Below are positions 27,045 to 33,904 of a stretch of 64,000 nucleotides of DNA, piece after piece. Numbering within the stretch: the first letter of the stretch is position 1; the number at the start of each line of letters is the position of its first letter. The DNA lies in assembly GCA_035541215.1 (NCBI GenBank), contig DATKNV010000013.1:62001-126000 (forward strand), given 5' to 3'. The position numbers and the translations under genes were made by a program. This DNA comes from DASZHJ01 sp035541215. Lineage in GTDB: Bacteria > Pseudomonadota > Alphaproteobacteria > ATCC43930 > CGMCC-115725. The notes beneath the pieces are model-generated. The model was not told the origin of the DNA. It did no database searches and worked only from the letters and a program-made list of their open reading frames with translations.

Positions 27045-29119
27045 CGCGTGCGTCCGCGACGTGGCGGAAGAGAGTGGGAGTCGAACCCACCAGGAACCGT
27101 CTCGCGACCCCTCCCGGATTTGAAGTCCGGACGCCCCACCGGGGACGATTCTCTTCCAGCGCTCGGCTTGACGGGCGCGGGCGTTTCGTCCGCGGGCCGT
27201 CGAAACAGATCTGTGCGATGCACGTTCATCCGCCGCAAGTCGCCGCGGCGCAAGGTGACGCCGTGGCGGTCGAAGAACTCGAGGATCTGGATCGCGACCT
27301 TGCGGCCGTTGTCGAGCCGGTCGCGGAACTGCGCCGCGCCGAATTGGCCGCCGGGCGCCTTGGCCGCGAGATCGAGCCCGACCGCAACCATCTCCGCGAC
27401 CGTGTCGCGCAGGAAGAAGTGATCCTGAGCTACCTCGTCGACCTTGCCCATGCGGCCCAGTAGCTTCAAGACGCGGCGCACTCCGGCCTCAGGTGCGTGC
27501 AAGACGGCCGCGATGTCACGGACGCGCGGCGGACGGAAGCGCTCGTTCCCGCCGAGCATCGGGCGGATCTTGCGCCAGAGCTCCTCGTCCTGCGGCGTCA
27601 GGCGGACGCTGTGCCCCGCAAGCCGCACCCAGGCGCCGTCGAGCCCCACTTCGTTCGCGCGCGCCATGCCCTGGAGCGCCGCGAGAAAGGCGGGCGCCGG
27701 AAGGCGCGGCTCGATTTGAAGCCGCAGGCGCTCGAGGCCGATGCCCGGCAAATCCGCGTTCTCCACGTGGAATGCCTTGAGCGTCGAGAGCACGCTCTGC
27801 CGCAACTGCGTCCAGCTCTGAGCCGCGAGTACGAAGACCTTGTCTCCGGCGGGGACGCGCACGAGACCCTCGCGCGCGGCGATCGCCTCGATCTCGGCAG
27901 CGGCGAGCGCGCGGTCGCGAGCGAAGCCCGTGAGATCGAGATAGCGCGGGGGTGCCGCGAGCAAAGCCGCGAGCGCCGCGCCGGGATCGGCGAGGGCGTG
28001 CGCTCTCAGCTGCGCCAAGCGCTCGGGCGTGCGGCGCTTGCGCGCGGGCGCGCGCAGGTCGAGGAAGCGGCCGCCGCCGACGGTGCGCTGCGCGGAGGTG
28101 TCGCGGACGATGAAACGGTCACCCGCAGCCGTTGCGATGGGATGCTCCAGCACGAGCTGTATGAAACCCTCCTCGCCTGCCGCGATCGGCCGGTCCTGGA
28201 GCAGCGCGACCCTCGCCCCCACCTCCGTCGCGGCCGTGTGAAGCCGCACGGGCATCCATTGCGCGACCGGGCGCGGCTCCGAGGCGAGGACGCGCAGCGT
28301 CGCGTCGATCCGTTCCGTGGGCGCGTGAAGACCGGCTTCGAGCACCACGTATCCCCGGAGGATCGCCTGCTTCTCGACGCCGTCGCCCACGAGGTTGAGG
28401 GCGCAGCGCTCGCCCGCCTGGCCGCGCTCGGCGGGCCGGTTCTGCGTGTGGATCGAGCGCACGCGCGCGACGAGGCCCGAGGGGCTCACGGCGACGCGGT
28501 CGCCGACCGCCACCGCTCCCGACAGCACCGTCCCCGTCACCACCGTCCCCGCGCCCGCGAGCGTGAAGCAGCGGTCGACCGCGAGGCGGAAGCGGCCACT
28601 CGCGGCGCGCGCGCCGAATTCCTTTGCCGCGCCGAAGAGATGCGCGCGCAGCTCCTCGATCCCCTCGCCCGTGACGGTCGAGACCGGGATCGTCTCGGCG
28701 CCCGCGAGCGCCGTCGTCTGCAGCAGCGCCGCGACCTCGGCCGTCGCCTCCGCGCGCCGCCCGGGCGAAGCGAGGTCGGCCTTGGTGAGCGCGACGATCC
28801 CCCGGGAGATACCGAGGAGATCGACGATCGCGAGATGCTCGCGCGTCTGCGGCATGACGCCGTCGTCGCACGCGACGACGAGGAGCACGTAGTCGATCCC
28901 CGTGGCGCCCGCGAGCATGTTATGCACGAAGCGCTCGTGGCCGGGCACGTCAATGAAGCCGAGGATCTGGCCATCGGGCGTGGGCAGATAGGCAAAGCCC
29001 AAATCGATGGTGATGCCGCGCGCCTTCTCTTCCTTGAGGCGGTCGGTGTCGACGCCCGTGAGCGCCCGCACCAGCGCGGTCTTGCCGTGGTCGATGTGAC
29101 CGGCGGTGCCGACGATCAT
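27041..29119 (-). CDS. selB: Selenocysteine-specific elongation factor SelB with tRNA-Sec-encoded tail
   Basis: A 692-residue EF-Tu-like GTPase that carries Sec-tRNA to UGA codons marked by a SECIS hairpin. Residues 1-175 are the G domain (GHIDHGKT at 7-14, DVPGHERF, TKAD). Barrel domains follow, and then winged-helix repeats ending FDRHGVTLRRGDLRRMNVH, which bind SECIS RNA. The frame has no stop after this normal end. It continues through the complete tRNA-Sec gene (codons 655-686) and six more codons to TGA at 27041, overlapping the next ATG. The extra tail is Arg/Gly/Pro-rich. The start overlaps the Sel1-repeat gene stop (ATGA). Confidence 0.95.
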   Translation of the reverse strand: MIVGTAGHIDHGKTALVRALTGVDTDRLKEEKARGITIDLGFAYLPTPDGQILGFIDVPGHERFVHNMLAGATGIDYVLLVVACDDGVMPQTREHLAIVDLLGISRGIVALTKADLASPGRRAEATAEVAALLQTTALAGAETIPVSTVTGEGIEELRAHLFGAAKEFGARAASGRFRLAVDRCFTLAGAGTVVTGTVLSGAVAVGDRVAVSPSGLVARVRSIHTQNRPAERGQAGERCALNLVGDGVEKQAILRGYVVLEAGLHAPTERIDATLRVLASEPRPVAQWMPVRLHTAATEVGARVALLQDRPIAAGEEGFIQLVLEHPIATAAGDRFIVRDTSAQRTVGGGRFLDLRAPARKRRTPERLAQLRAHALADPGAALAALLAAPPRYLDLTGFARDRALAAAEIEAIAAREGLVRVPAGDKVFVLAAQSWTQLRQSVLSTLKAFHVENADLPGIGLERLRLQIEPRLPAPAFLAALQGMARANEVGLDGAWVRLAGHSVRLTPQDEELWRKIRPMLGGNERFRPPRVRDIAAVLHAPEAGVRRVLKLLGRMGKVDEVAQDHFFLRDTVAEMVAVGLDLAAKAPGGQFGAAQFRDRLDNGRKVAIQILEFFDRHGVTLRRGDLRRMNVHRTDLFRRPADETPAPVKPSAGRESSPVGRPDFKSGRGRETVPGGFDSHSLPPRRGRTR
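27062..27157 (-). tRNA. selC: tRNA-Sec (anticodon TCA), CCA encoded, embedded in selB
   Basis: Read on the minus strand, GGAAGAGA (27157-27150) pairs with TCTCTTCC (27073-27066), giving the eight-pair acceptor stem special to tRNA-Sec, followed by G and an encoded CCA. A six-pair D stem (CGTCCC/GGGGCG with CGGT loop), anticodon arm CCGGA-CTTCAAA-TCCGG with anticodon TCA, a long variable arm, and T arm GTGGG-TTCGACT-CCCAC are all visible. At 96 bases it is the expected long form and is close to E. coli selC. It lies entirely within the 3' end of the selB frame on the same strand. Confidence 0.97.
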
Positions 29120-29907
29120 GGTGCCGCCTCCGCGAGCTTCGCCGCCGCGCGGCGCTCGGCCGCGGCAATCTCCTCCGCGGTGAGCACGTTCCGCGCTTGG
29201 GGAATGAAGGGCTCCGCAAGCCCACTTCCGCCGGCACGCGCGCGCAGCAGCCACGCGAGCGCGGTGACGCCGTCGCGCTCGACCCCGGCGCCGAGGAAAT
29301 GCGCCGCCCCCAGCATGGCCTGCCCGTCGGCATCGCCGAGAAGTGCGGCCCTCCCCCACCAGCGGGCGGCGGCCGCGGGGTCGCGAGCGACGCCGAGCGC
29401 GTTGTGATGGATCATGCCGAGCCGCGTCATCGCGGCGGGGACGCCGAGCTCGGCGGCGGCGAGCGCCCAGCGCCGCGCCTCTGCGGGGTCGGGCGGCATC
29501 ACCTCCCCTTCCAGCAGCATCCAGCTCAGCATGTCCATCGCGGGAGCGTCGCCGGCCTCCGCGGCGGCGCGATAGAGCTCGGCCGCCCGCGCGTAATCCT
29601 GCGCCACGCCCTCGCCGCGGAAATAGAGCGCCGCGAGATTGCGGCGGCCGATGGCGTCGCCGCCCTCGGCGGCAAGCGTGAGCCACTTGACCGCGAGCGC
29701 GAGGTCGCGCTCGACGCCGAGCCCCTCGGCGAAGCAGGCGCCGATGTTGCTTTGCGCCCGCGGGACGCCGGCATGCGCGAGCGGGCCCCAGATCTCCAAC
29801 GCCAGCGCGTAGTCTCCGCGCTCGACGGCATCGAGCGCCGCCGCCAAGCGTTCGCCGATCGCGGGCGCTGCGGCGGGGCGCCGGGCGAGGCGGTCAAGCC
29901 AGCCCAT
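29116..29907 (-). CDS. Sel1-like repeat (tetratricopeptide-type) protein between selA and selB
   Basis: A 263-residue soluble helical-repeat protein built of about five or six Sel1-like repeats, recognised by patterns such as AQSNIGACFAEGLGVERD, GRRNLAALYFRGEGVAQDY and AMTRLGMIHHNALGVARD. Such repeats mediate protein-protein contacts. No catalytic motif, signal peptide or membrane segment is present. ATG 29907 overlaps the selA end by 14 bases, and the gene stops within the selB ATG, so it is translated between the two Sec synthesis genes. It may scaffold SelA, SelB or formate dehydrogenase maturation; only position supports that. Confidence 0.85.
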   Translation of the reverse strand: MGWLDRLARRPAAAPAIGERLAAALDAVERGDYALALEIWGPLAHAGVPRAQSNIGACFAEGLGVERDLALAVKWLTLAAEGGDAIGRRNLAALYFRGEGVAQDYARAAELYRAAAEAGDAPAMDMLSWMLLEGEVMPPDPAEARRWALAAAELGVPAAMTRLGMIHHNALGVARDPAAAARWWGRAALLGDADGQAMLGAAHFLGAGVERDGVTALAWLLRARAGGSGLAEPFIPQARNVLTAEEIAAAERRAAAKLAEAAP

Positions 29908-31354
29908 GAGCCGTCTCCGCGGGCTCGAGCGCGGCAATCGCCGCGAGGAATTCCGCCTCGTCCTCGAGGCAGCGGAGGTCAAGGACGAGCGCGCCTTCGG
30001 CGATGCGTCCCACGATGGGTGTGGGCAAGGCCCGGAGCGCGTCCGCGAGCGCTACGATCGCGCGGCCGCCCTCGCGCGCGGATTGCGGCCGGATCGCGAG
30101 CCCCGCGCTGGCGATGGTCTCCAGCGGGAGCGCGCCGGAGCCGATCTGGCTCGCGCAGGAGACGGTCTCGATGCTGAAGCCGGAGCCTATCGCAGCCGCG
30201 ACCCGCGGCAGCAGGCGCCGCGCCTGCGCCGCGATATCGACGGCGGGCCGCGCGAGCGCTCGCAGCGTCGGCAGCCGCTCCGCAAGCCGGTCGGGGTCGC
30301 GGTAGAGCCGCAGCGTCGCCTCCAGCGCCGCGAGGCGGATCTTGTCGAGCCTCAGCGCACGCTTCAGGGGATTGCGATTGAGGCGCTGGATCAGCTCCTT
30401 CCGCCCCACGATGAACCCCGCCTGCGGCCCGCCCAGGAGCTTGTCGCCGGAGAAGGTCACGAGATCGGCGCCCTCCGCCACCGCCTCGGCGACGGTGGGC
30501 TCGTGCGCGAGGCCCCAGCGCGCGAGATCGACGAGCGTGCCGGAGCCGAGATCGTTCACGAAGGGGACCTCACGCTCGCGCGCGATTGCCGCGAGCGCCG
30601 CGGGCTTGACCTCCGCGGTGAAGCCCTCGATGCGGTAGTTCGAGGTGTGCACTTTCATGACGAGCCCGGTCTTGGGCCCGATCGCGGCGATGTAGTCCTT
30701 GGCATGGGTGCGGTTGGTGGTGCCGACCTCGAGGAGGCGTGCGCCGGCGCGGGCCATGATCTCGGGCATGCGAAAGGCGCCGCCGATCTCGATGAGCTCG
30801 CCGCGGGAGACCACGGCATCGCGACCCTTCGCGAGCGTGTTGAGCACCAGAAGCACTGCCGCGGCATTGTTGTTGACGACGGTCGCGTCCTCCGCGCCCG
30901 TGAGCTCGCACAGGAGCCCGCGCACGACATCGTCGCGCTCACCGCGCTTCCCGCCGCCGAGATCGAATTCGAGCGCGACGGCGCGACGCATTGCGGTCGC
31001 CGCGGCCTCGACCGCCGCCTCCGCGAGGATCGCGCGGCCGAGATTGGTGTGAAGCACGGTACCCGTGAGGTTTATGACCGGGCGGAGATGGGGCCGCGCC
31101 TCGGTCGCGAGGCGGGCGAGCGCGACCGCGGCGAGATCGGGAACCTCGGGGAGCAATGTCGCTCCCGCGCGCGCTCTCGTGCGCGCCTCCGCGAGAACGG
31201 CGCGCACTGCCGCCAGCGTGGAGGCGCGGCCGTGCTCGGCGATGGCGCCGACGACTTCCGGCAGCCGCAGCATCTCGTCGACCGACGGCAGCGCGCTCAG
31301 CCGCGTCGGCGGTGGGGTGGAGGCTTGGCGGCCTGGTCTGGGCAAGGTCCTCAA
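29894..31354 (-). CDS. selA: L-seryl-tRNA(Sec) selenium transferase
   Basis: A roughly 486-residue PLP enzyme converting Ser-tRNA(Sec) to Sec-tRNA(Sec) with selenophosphate. Family blocks are VINLTGTVLHTNLGRA near residue 90, VNNNAAAVLLVLNTLA, and the PLP lysine in FSGDKLLGGPQAG. No ATG fits. TTG 31354 overlaps the fdhE stop as TTGA, and a second TTG at 31345 is an alternative with a short GAGG upstream. Either keeps the normal N-terminal region LSALPSVDEMLRLPE. It supplies the Sec-tRNA used for the UGA in fdoG of the same operon. Confidence 0.95.
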   Translation of the reverse strand: MRTLPRPGRQASTPPPTRLSALPSVDEMLRLPEVVGAIAEHGRASTLAAVRAVLAEARTRARAGATLLPEVPDLAAVALARLATEARPHLRPVINLTGTVLHTNLGRAILAEAAVEAAATAMRRAVALEFDLGGGKRGERDDVVRGLLCELTGAEDATVVNNNAAAVLLVLNTLAKGRDAVVSRGELIEIGGAFRMPEIMARAGARLLEVGTTNRTHAKDYIAAIGPKTGLVMKVHTSNYRIEGFTAEVKPAALAAIAREREVPFVNDLGSGTLVDLARWGLAHEPTVAEAVAEGADLVTFSGDKLLGGPQAGFIVGRKELIQRLNRNPLKRALRLDKIRLAALEATLRLYRDPDRLAERLPTLRALARPAVDIAAQARRLLPRVAAAIGSGFSIETVSCASQIGSGALPLETIASAGLAIRPQSAREGGRAIVALADALRALPTPIVGRIAEGALVLDLRCLEDEAEFLAAIAALEPAETAHGLA

Positions 31355-32268
31355 TACCCCAGGAGGTAGGGGTTGAAGGCGCCGCGGCGGAAACCGGTGT
31401 CGCGCACGAGGAGGTCGAGCGCCAGCGTCGCGACGTCGTCGGCCACGGGCTCGAGAGCGGGCTCGTTCTGCTGCTGCAGGATCTTCACGTAGCCGCGGCA
31501 CTTGTCGCAGGTCTCGGCCTTGACGTGACCGGTGCCGCCGGCGATTTCCTGATAGGCGATCCCCTCGGTCGAGCCGCAGAGCACGCATTTGATGCGGACG
31601 TAGTTCCAGAGCGTGGCGCAGAGCGAGCAGGCGCAGAAGCGAGTGCCGTGCGCGCCTTGCCAGCCCACGACGAGAGAGGCGACGGGCGGGCCGCCGCAAG
31701 CGGGGCAGGCGCCGTCGGCGATGGGCACCAGCGCCGCCGCATCGAGCCGCGCCGCCATGCGCGCGAAATGCACCTGGAGCGCCGCGGCGACGAAAGTGTG
31801 CTCCGCGAGCTCCGCCATCGGGATCGATTCCGCAAGCACGTCGCGCATCATGGCGTCGCGCCCGGCCTCCTCGAGCCAAGTCAGCCGATCGAGCGCCTCG
31901 CGCGCCATATCCGGCATCGGAACCGCGCGCAGGAGGTCGAGGAGGCGTTCGAACGTCGTACGGAATGCCGCGTCCGGCGCGAAGCGCGCGCGGTCGAGGG
32001 GCGGCATCGCGAATTGATGCGCGCGGTCGCGGGCATCCTCCGGCGGAAGCTCGGGCTCGGCGAGGCCTTCCTGGACGCGGTGCTGTGCCGAGGCGATGCC
32101 CGCCAGCAGCGTCAGGTATGCCGCGAGATCGTGCGAGCGCGCGAGGTCCCGCAGCCGCTCCGCGCGATGGGCGAAGAGCGTTCCGGGCTCCGGCAGGACC
32201 GCGAAAGGCGGCTTGGCCTCATTGCCGATGGGAATGGTGTCAGGGCGCGGCGCGCCGATACCGCTCAT
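31351..32268 (-). CDS. fdhE: Formate dehydrogenase accessory protein FdhE
   Basis: A 305-residue cytoplasmic protein needed for formation of active formate dehydrogenase. Four Cys-X2-Cys pairs typical of FdhE rubredoxin-like iron sites are visible in the second half: CPACGGPP, CACSLCATLW, CVLCGSTEG and CDKCRGYVK. The ending AFNPYLLGY is also typical. ATG 32268 has a GAGG site upstream. It sits between fdoI (70 bases upstream) and selA (TTGA overlap), linking dehydrogenase genes to the selenocysteine machinery. A six-base inverted repeat (GCACGG/CCGTGC) in the 70-base gap may be chance. Confidence 0.93.
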   Translation of the reverse strand: MSGIGAPRPDTIPIGNEAKPPFAVLPEPGTLFAHRAERLRDLARSHDLAAYLTLLAGIASAQHRVQEGLAEPELPPEDARDRAHQFAMPPLDRARFAPDAAFRTTFERLLDLLRAVPMPDMAREALDRLTWLEEAGRDAMMRDVLAESIPMAELAEHTFVAAALQVHFARMAARLDAAALVPIADGACPACGGPPVASLVVGWQGAHGTRFCACSLCATLWNYVRIKCVLCGSTEGIAYQEIAGGTGHVKAETCDKCRGYVKILQQQNEPALEPVADDVATLALDLLVRDTGFRRGAFNPYLLGY

Positions 32269-32338
32269 CGCTAATCCTCACGAACCGCACGGGCCACGCG
32301 AGCATCGACGGAAAATGCCGTGCCTCAGGGCGGAATTG

Positions 32339-32986
32339 TTAATCCTTGGGGCCGCCGCTGACAAGCTCCCTGAGCCATTTGCGGTGGTGGCGCCAGGCCC
32401 AGCCGCCGGTCACCGAGCCCCGCGTCATCGCGCGGATGGTGCCGCGCACCCAGATCGCCGCGTATACGTGAACGATCCAGACGCAGATCGCAGTCACCGC
32501 CGCGATCGCGTGGATCAGCACCGCGAGCCGCTTCTGGTCGATCGTGGTGTAGCCGTAGAAGTATTGGTCCCAGATCACGAGCCCGCTCGAGATCAGCACC
32601 ACGATCAGGATCGACATCAGCCAGAACACGAGCTTCTGGCCGGCATTGTATTTGCCAACCTCCGGCAGGTTTTCCTCGTGTCCCCCGAGCACGTCGCGAA
32701 GCTTCGAGAGCCAGACGTTGTCCGTACGATCCCAGAGATTGGCGCGAAAGAACCGAATGAAGAGGCCGCAGAAGCCGAAGAAGAGCACCACGCCGATCCA
32801 GGGATGGATCGCCCGCGCGCTGGCGCCGCCGCCGAAGAGGCCGGACAGGAAGAAGAGGCTCGGATGGAACAGCGACAGGCCCGAGATTGCCAGGAGCACG
32901 AGGCTTATCGCGGTGATCCAGTGGTTGAGGCGCGCCGCCGCGGTGTAGCGGCTGACGGTAATCGGCTCTTTCGGTGGAGTGGCCAT
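32339..32986 (-). CDS. fdoI: Formate dehydrogenase gamma subunit (cytochrome b556)
   Basis: A 215-residue inner-membrane diheme cytochrome b that takes electrons from the beta subunit to quinone. It shows the four-helix pattern of FdnI/FdoI: RLNHWITAISLVLLAISGLS with a heme His in helix 1, HPWIGVVLFFGFCG, the LVFWLMSILIVVLISSG helix, and AVTAICVWIVHVYAAIWVRG with C-terminal heme ligands. The ATG shares one base with the fdoH stop (TGATG), implying coupled translation. A soluble formate hydrogenlyase would not have this subunit, so the enzyme is respiratory. Confidence 0.93.
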   Translation of the reverse strand: MATPPKEPITVSRYTAAARLNHWITAISLVLLAISGLSLFHPSLFFLSGLFGGGASARAIHPWIGVVLFFGFCGLFIRFFRANLWDRTDNVWLSKLRDVLGGHEENLPEVGKYNAGQKLVFWLMSILIVVLISSGLVIWDQYFYGYTTIDQKRLAVLIHAIAAVTAICVWIVHVYAAIWVRGTIRAMTRGSVTGGWAWRHHRKWLRELVSGGPKD

Positions 32987-33885
32987 CAGGAGCGGCCCTC
33001 CTTGAGCCGCTTGGCGTTCTCCTCATCCTGCGAGGACACGCGATTGGCGCCGTTGACGAGATGATGCAGCACGCCCACCACGCCGAAGATCGCGATCGCC
33101 GCGAGGCCCGCGTATTTGGTGAGCCCCTTCCAGATCTCGACCACCGGACTGATCTTGGGATCGCGCGGCAGGCTCGCGTAGATCTCGGGCTTGTCGGCAT
33201 GGTGCAGCACGTAGATCACGTGCGTGCCGCCGACGCCCGGCGGATCGTAGATGCCCGCGTTCTTGTAGCCGCGCGACCTCAGATCCTCGATCCGCAGCGC
33301 CGCATCCTTCAGCATCTGCTCCTTTGTGCCGAAGGTGATGGCGTGGGTGGGGCACGCCTTGGCGCAGGCCGGCCCCTGTCCCACCGCCACGCGGTCGGAG
33401 CAGAGCGTGCACTTGTAGGCCTTCTGATCGACCTGCGAGATCCGCGGGATGTTGAAGGGACAGCCCTTGATGCAGTATCCGCAGCCGATGCAGTTCACGT
33501 GCACGAAATCGACGATGCCGTTCGAGTACTGCACGATCGCGCCCGGCGCGGGGCAGGCCTTGAGGCAGCCGGGATCGGCGCAGTGCATGCAGCCGTCCTT
33601 GCGGATCAGCCATTCCAGGCTCTGCGTCTCCGGATTGACCCACTCCGTGTAGCGCATCAGCGTGAAGCTGTTCGGCGTGAGGTCGTGCGGGTTCTCGTAG
33701 ACCCCGGTGTTGACGCCGACCTCCTCGCGCCGGTCGTTCCACTCGAGGCAGGCGACCTGGCAGGCCTTGCAGCCGATGCACTTGGAGACGTCGATCATCT
33801 TCGCCACTTCCGGCAGCTTGTTGGCTGCGGGCGTGATCGAGGACGCCGAGCGGCGGATCAGGTCTTGGGGCGAGAGGCTGGCCAT
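32986..33885 (-). CDS. fdoH: Formate dehydrogenase beta subunit (four 4Fe-4S ferredoxin-type)
   Basis: A 299-residue electron-transfer subunit. Four cysteine clusters are present: CIGCKACQVAC, CMHCADPGCLKACP, CIGCGYCIKGCP, and CTLCSDRV with CAKACP. The segment KYAGLAAIAIFGVVGVLHHLV near the end is the single membrane anchor that docks onto the gamma subunit. ATG 33885, 19 bases after fdoG and preceded by GAGGAGGG, is chosen over an upstream in-frame start that would add an Arg/Ser-rich extension. Length and layout match FdnH/FdoH of respiratory formate dehydrogenases N and O. Confidence 0.95.
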   Translation of the reverse strand: MASLSPQDLIRRSASSITPAANKLPEVAKMIDVSKCIGCKACQVACLEWNDRREEVGVNTGVYENPHDLTPNSFTLMRYTEWVNPETQSLEWLIRKDGCMHCADPGCLKACPAPGAIVQYSNGIVDFVHVNCIGCGYCIKGCPFNIPRISQVDQKAYKCTLCSDRVAVGQGPACAKACPTHAITFGTKEQMLKDAALRIEDLRSRGYKNAGIYDPPGVGGTHVIYVLHHADKPEIYASLPRDPKISPVVEIWKGLTKYAGLAAIAIFGVVGVLHHLVNGANRVSSQDEENAKRLKEGRS

Positions 33886-33904
33886 TGCTGTTCCCTCCTC
33901 TCGC

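Noticed and set aside
32285..32323. GCACGG/CCGTGC inverted repeat in the fdoI-fdhE gap as an attenuator or terminator
   Set aside because: Only six pairs with a long loop and no T run; chance is likely in such G+C-rich DNA.
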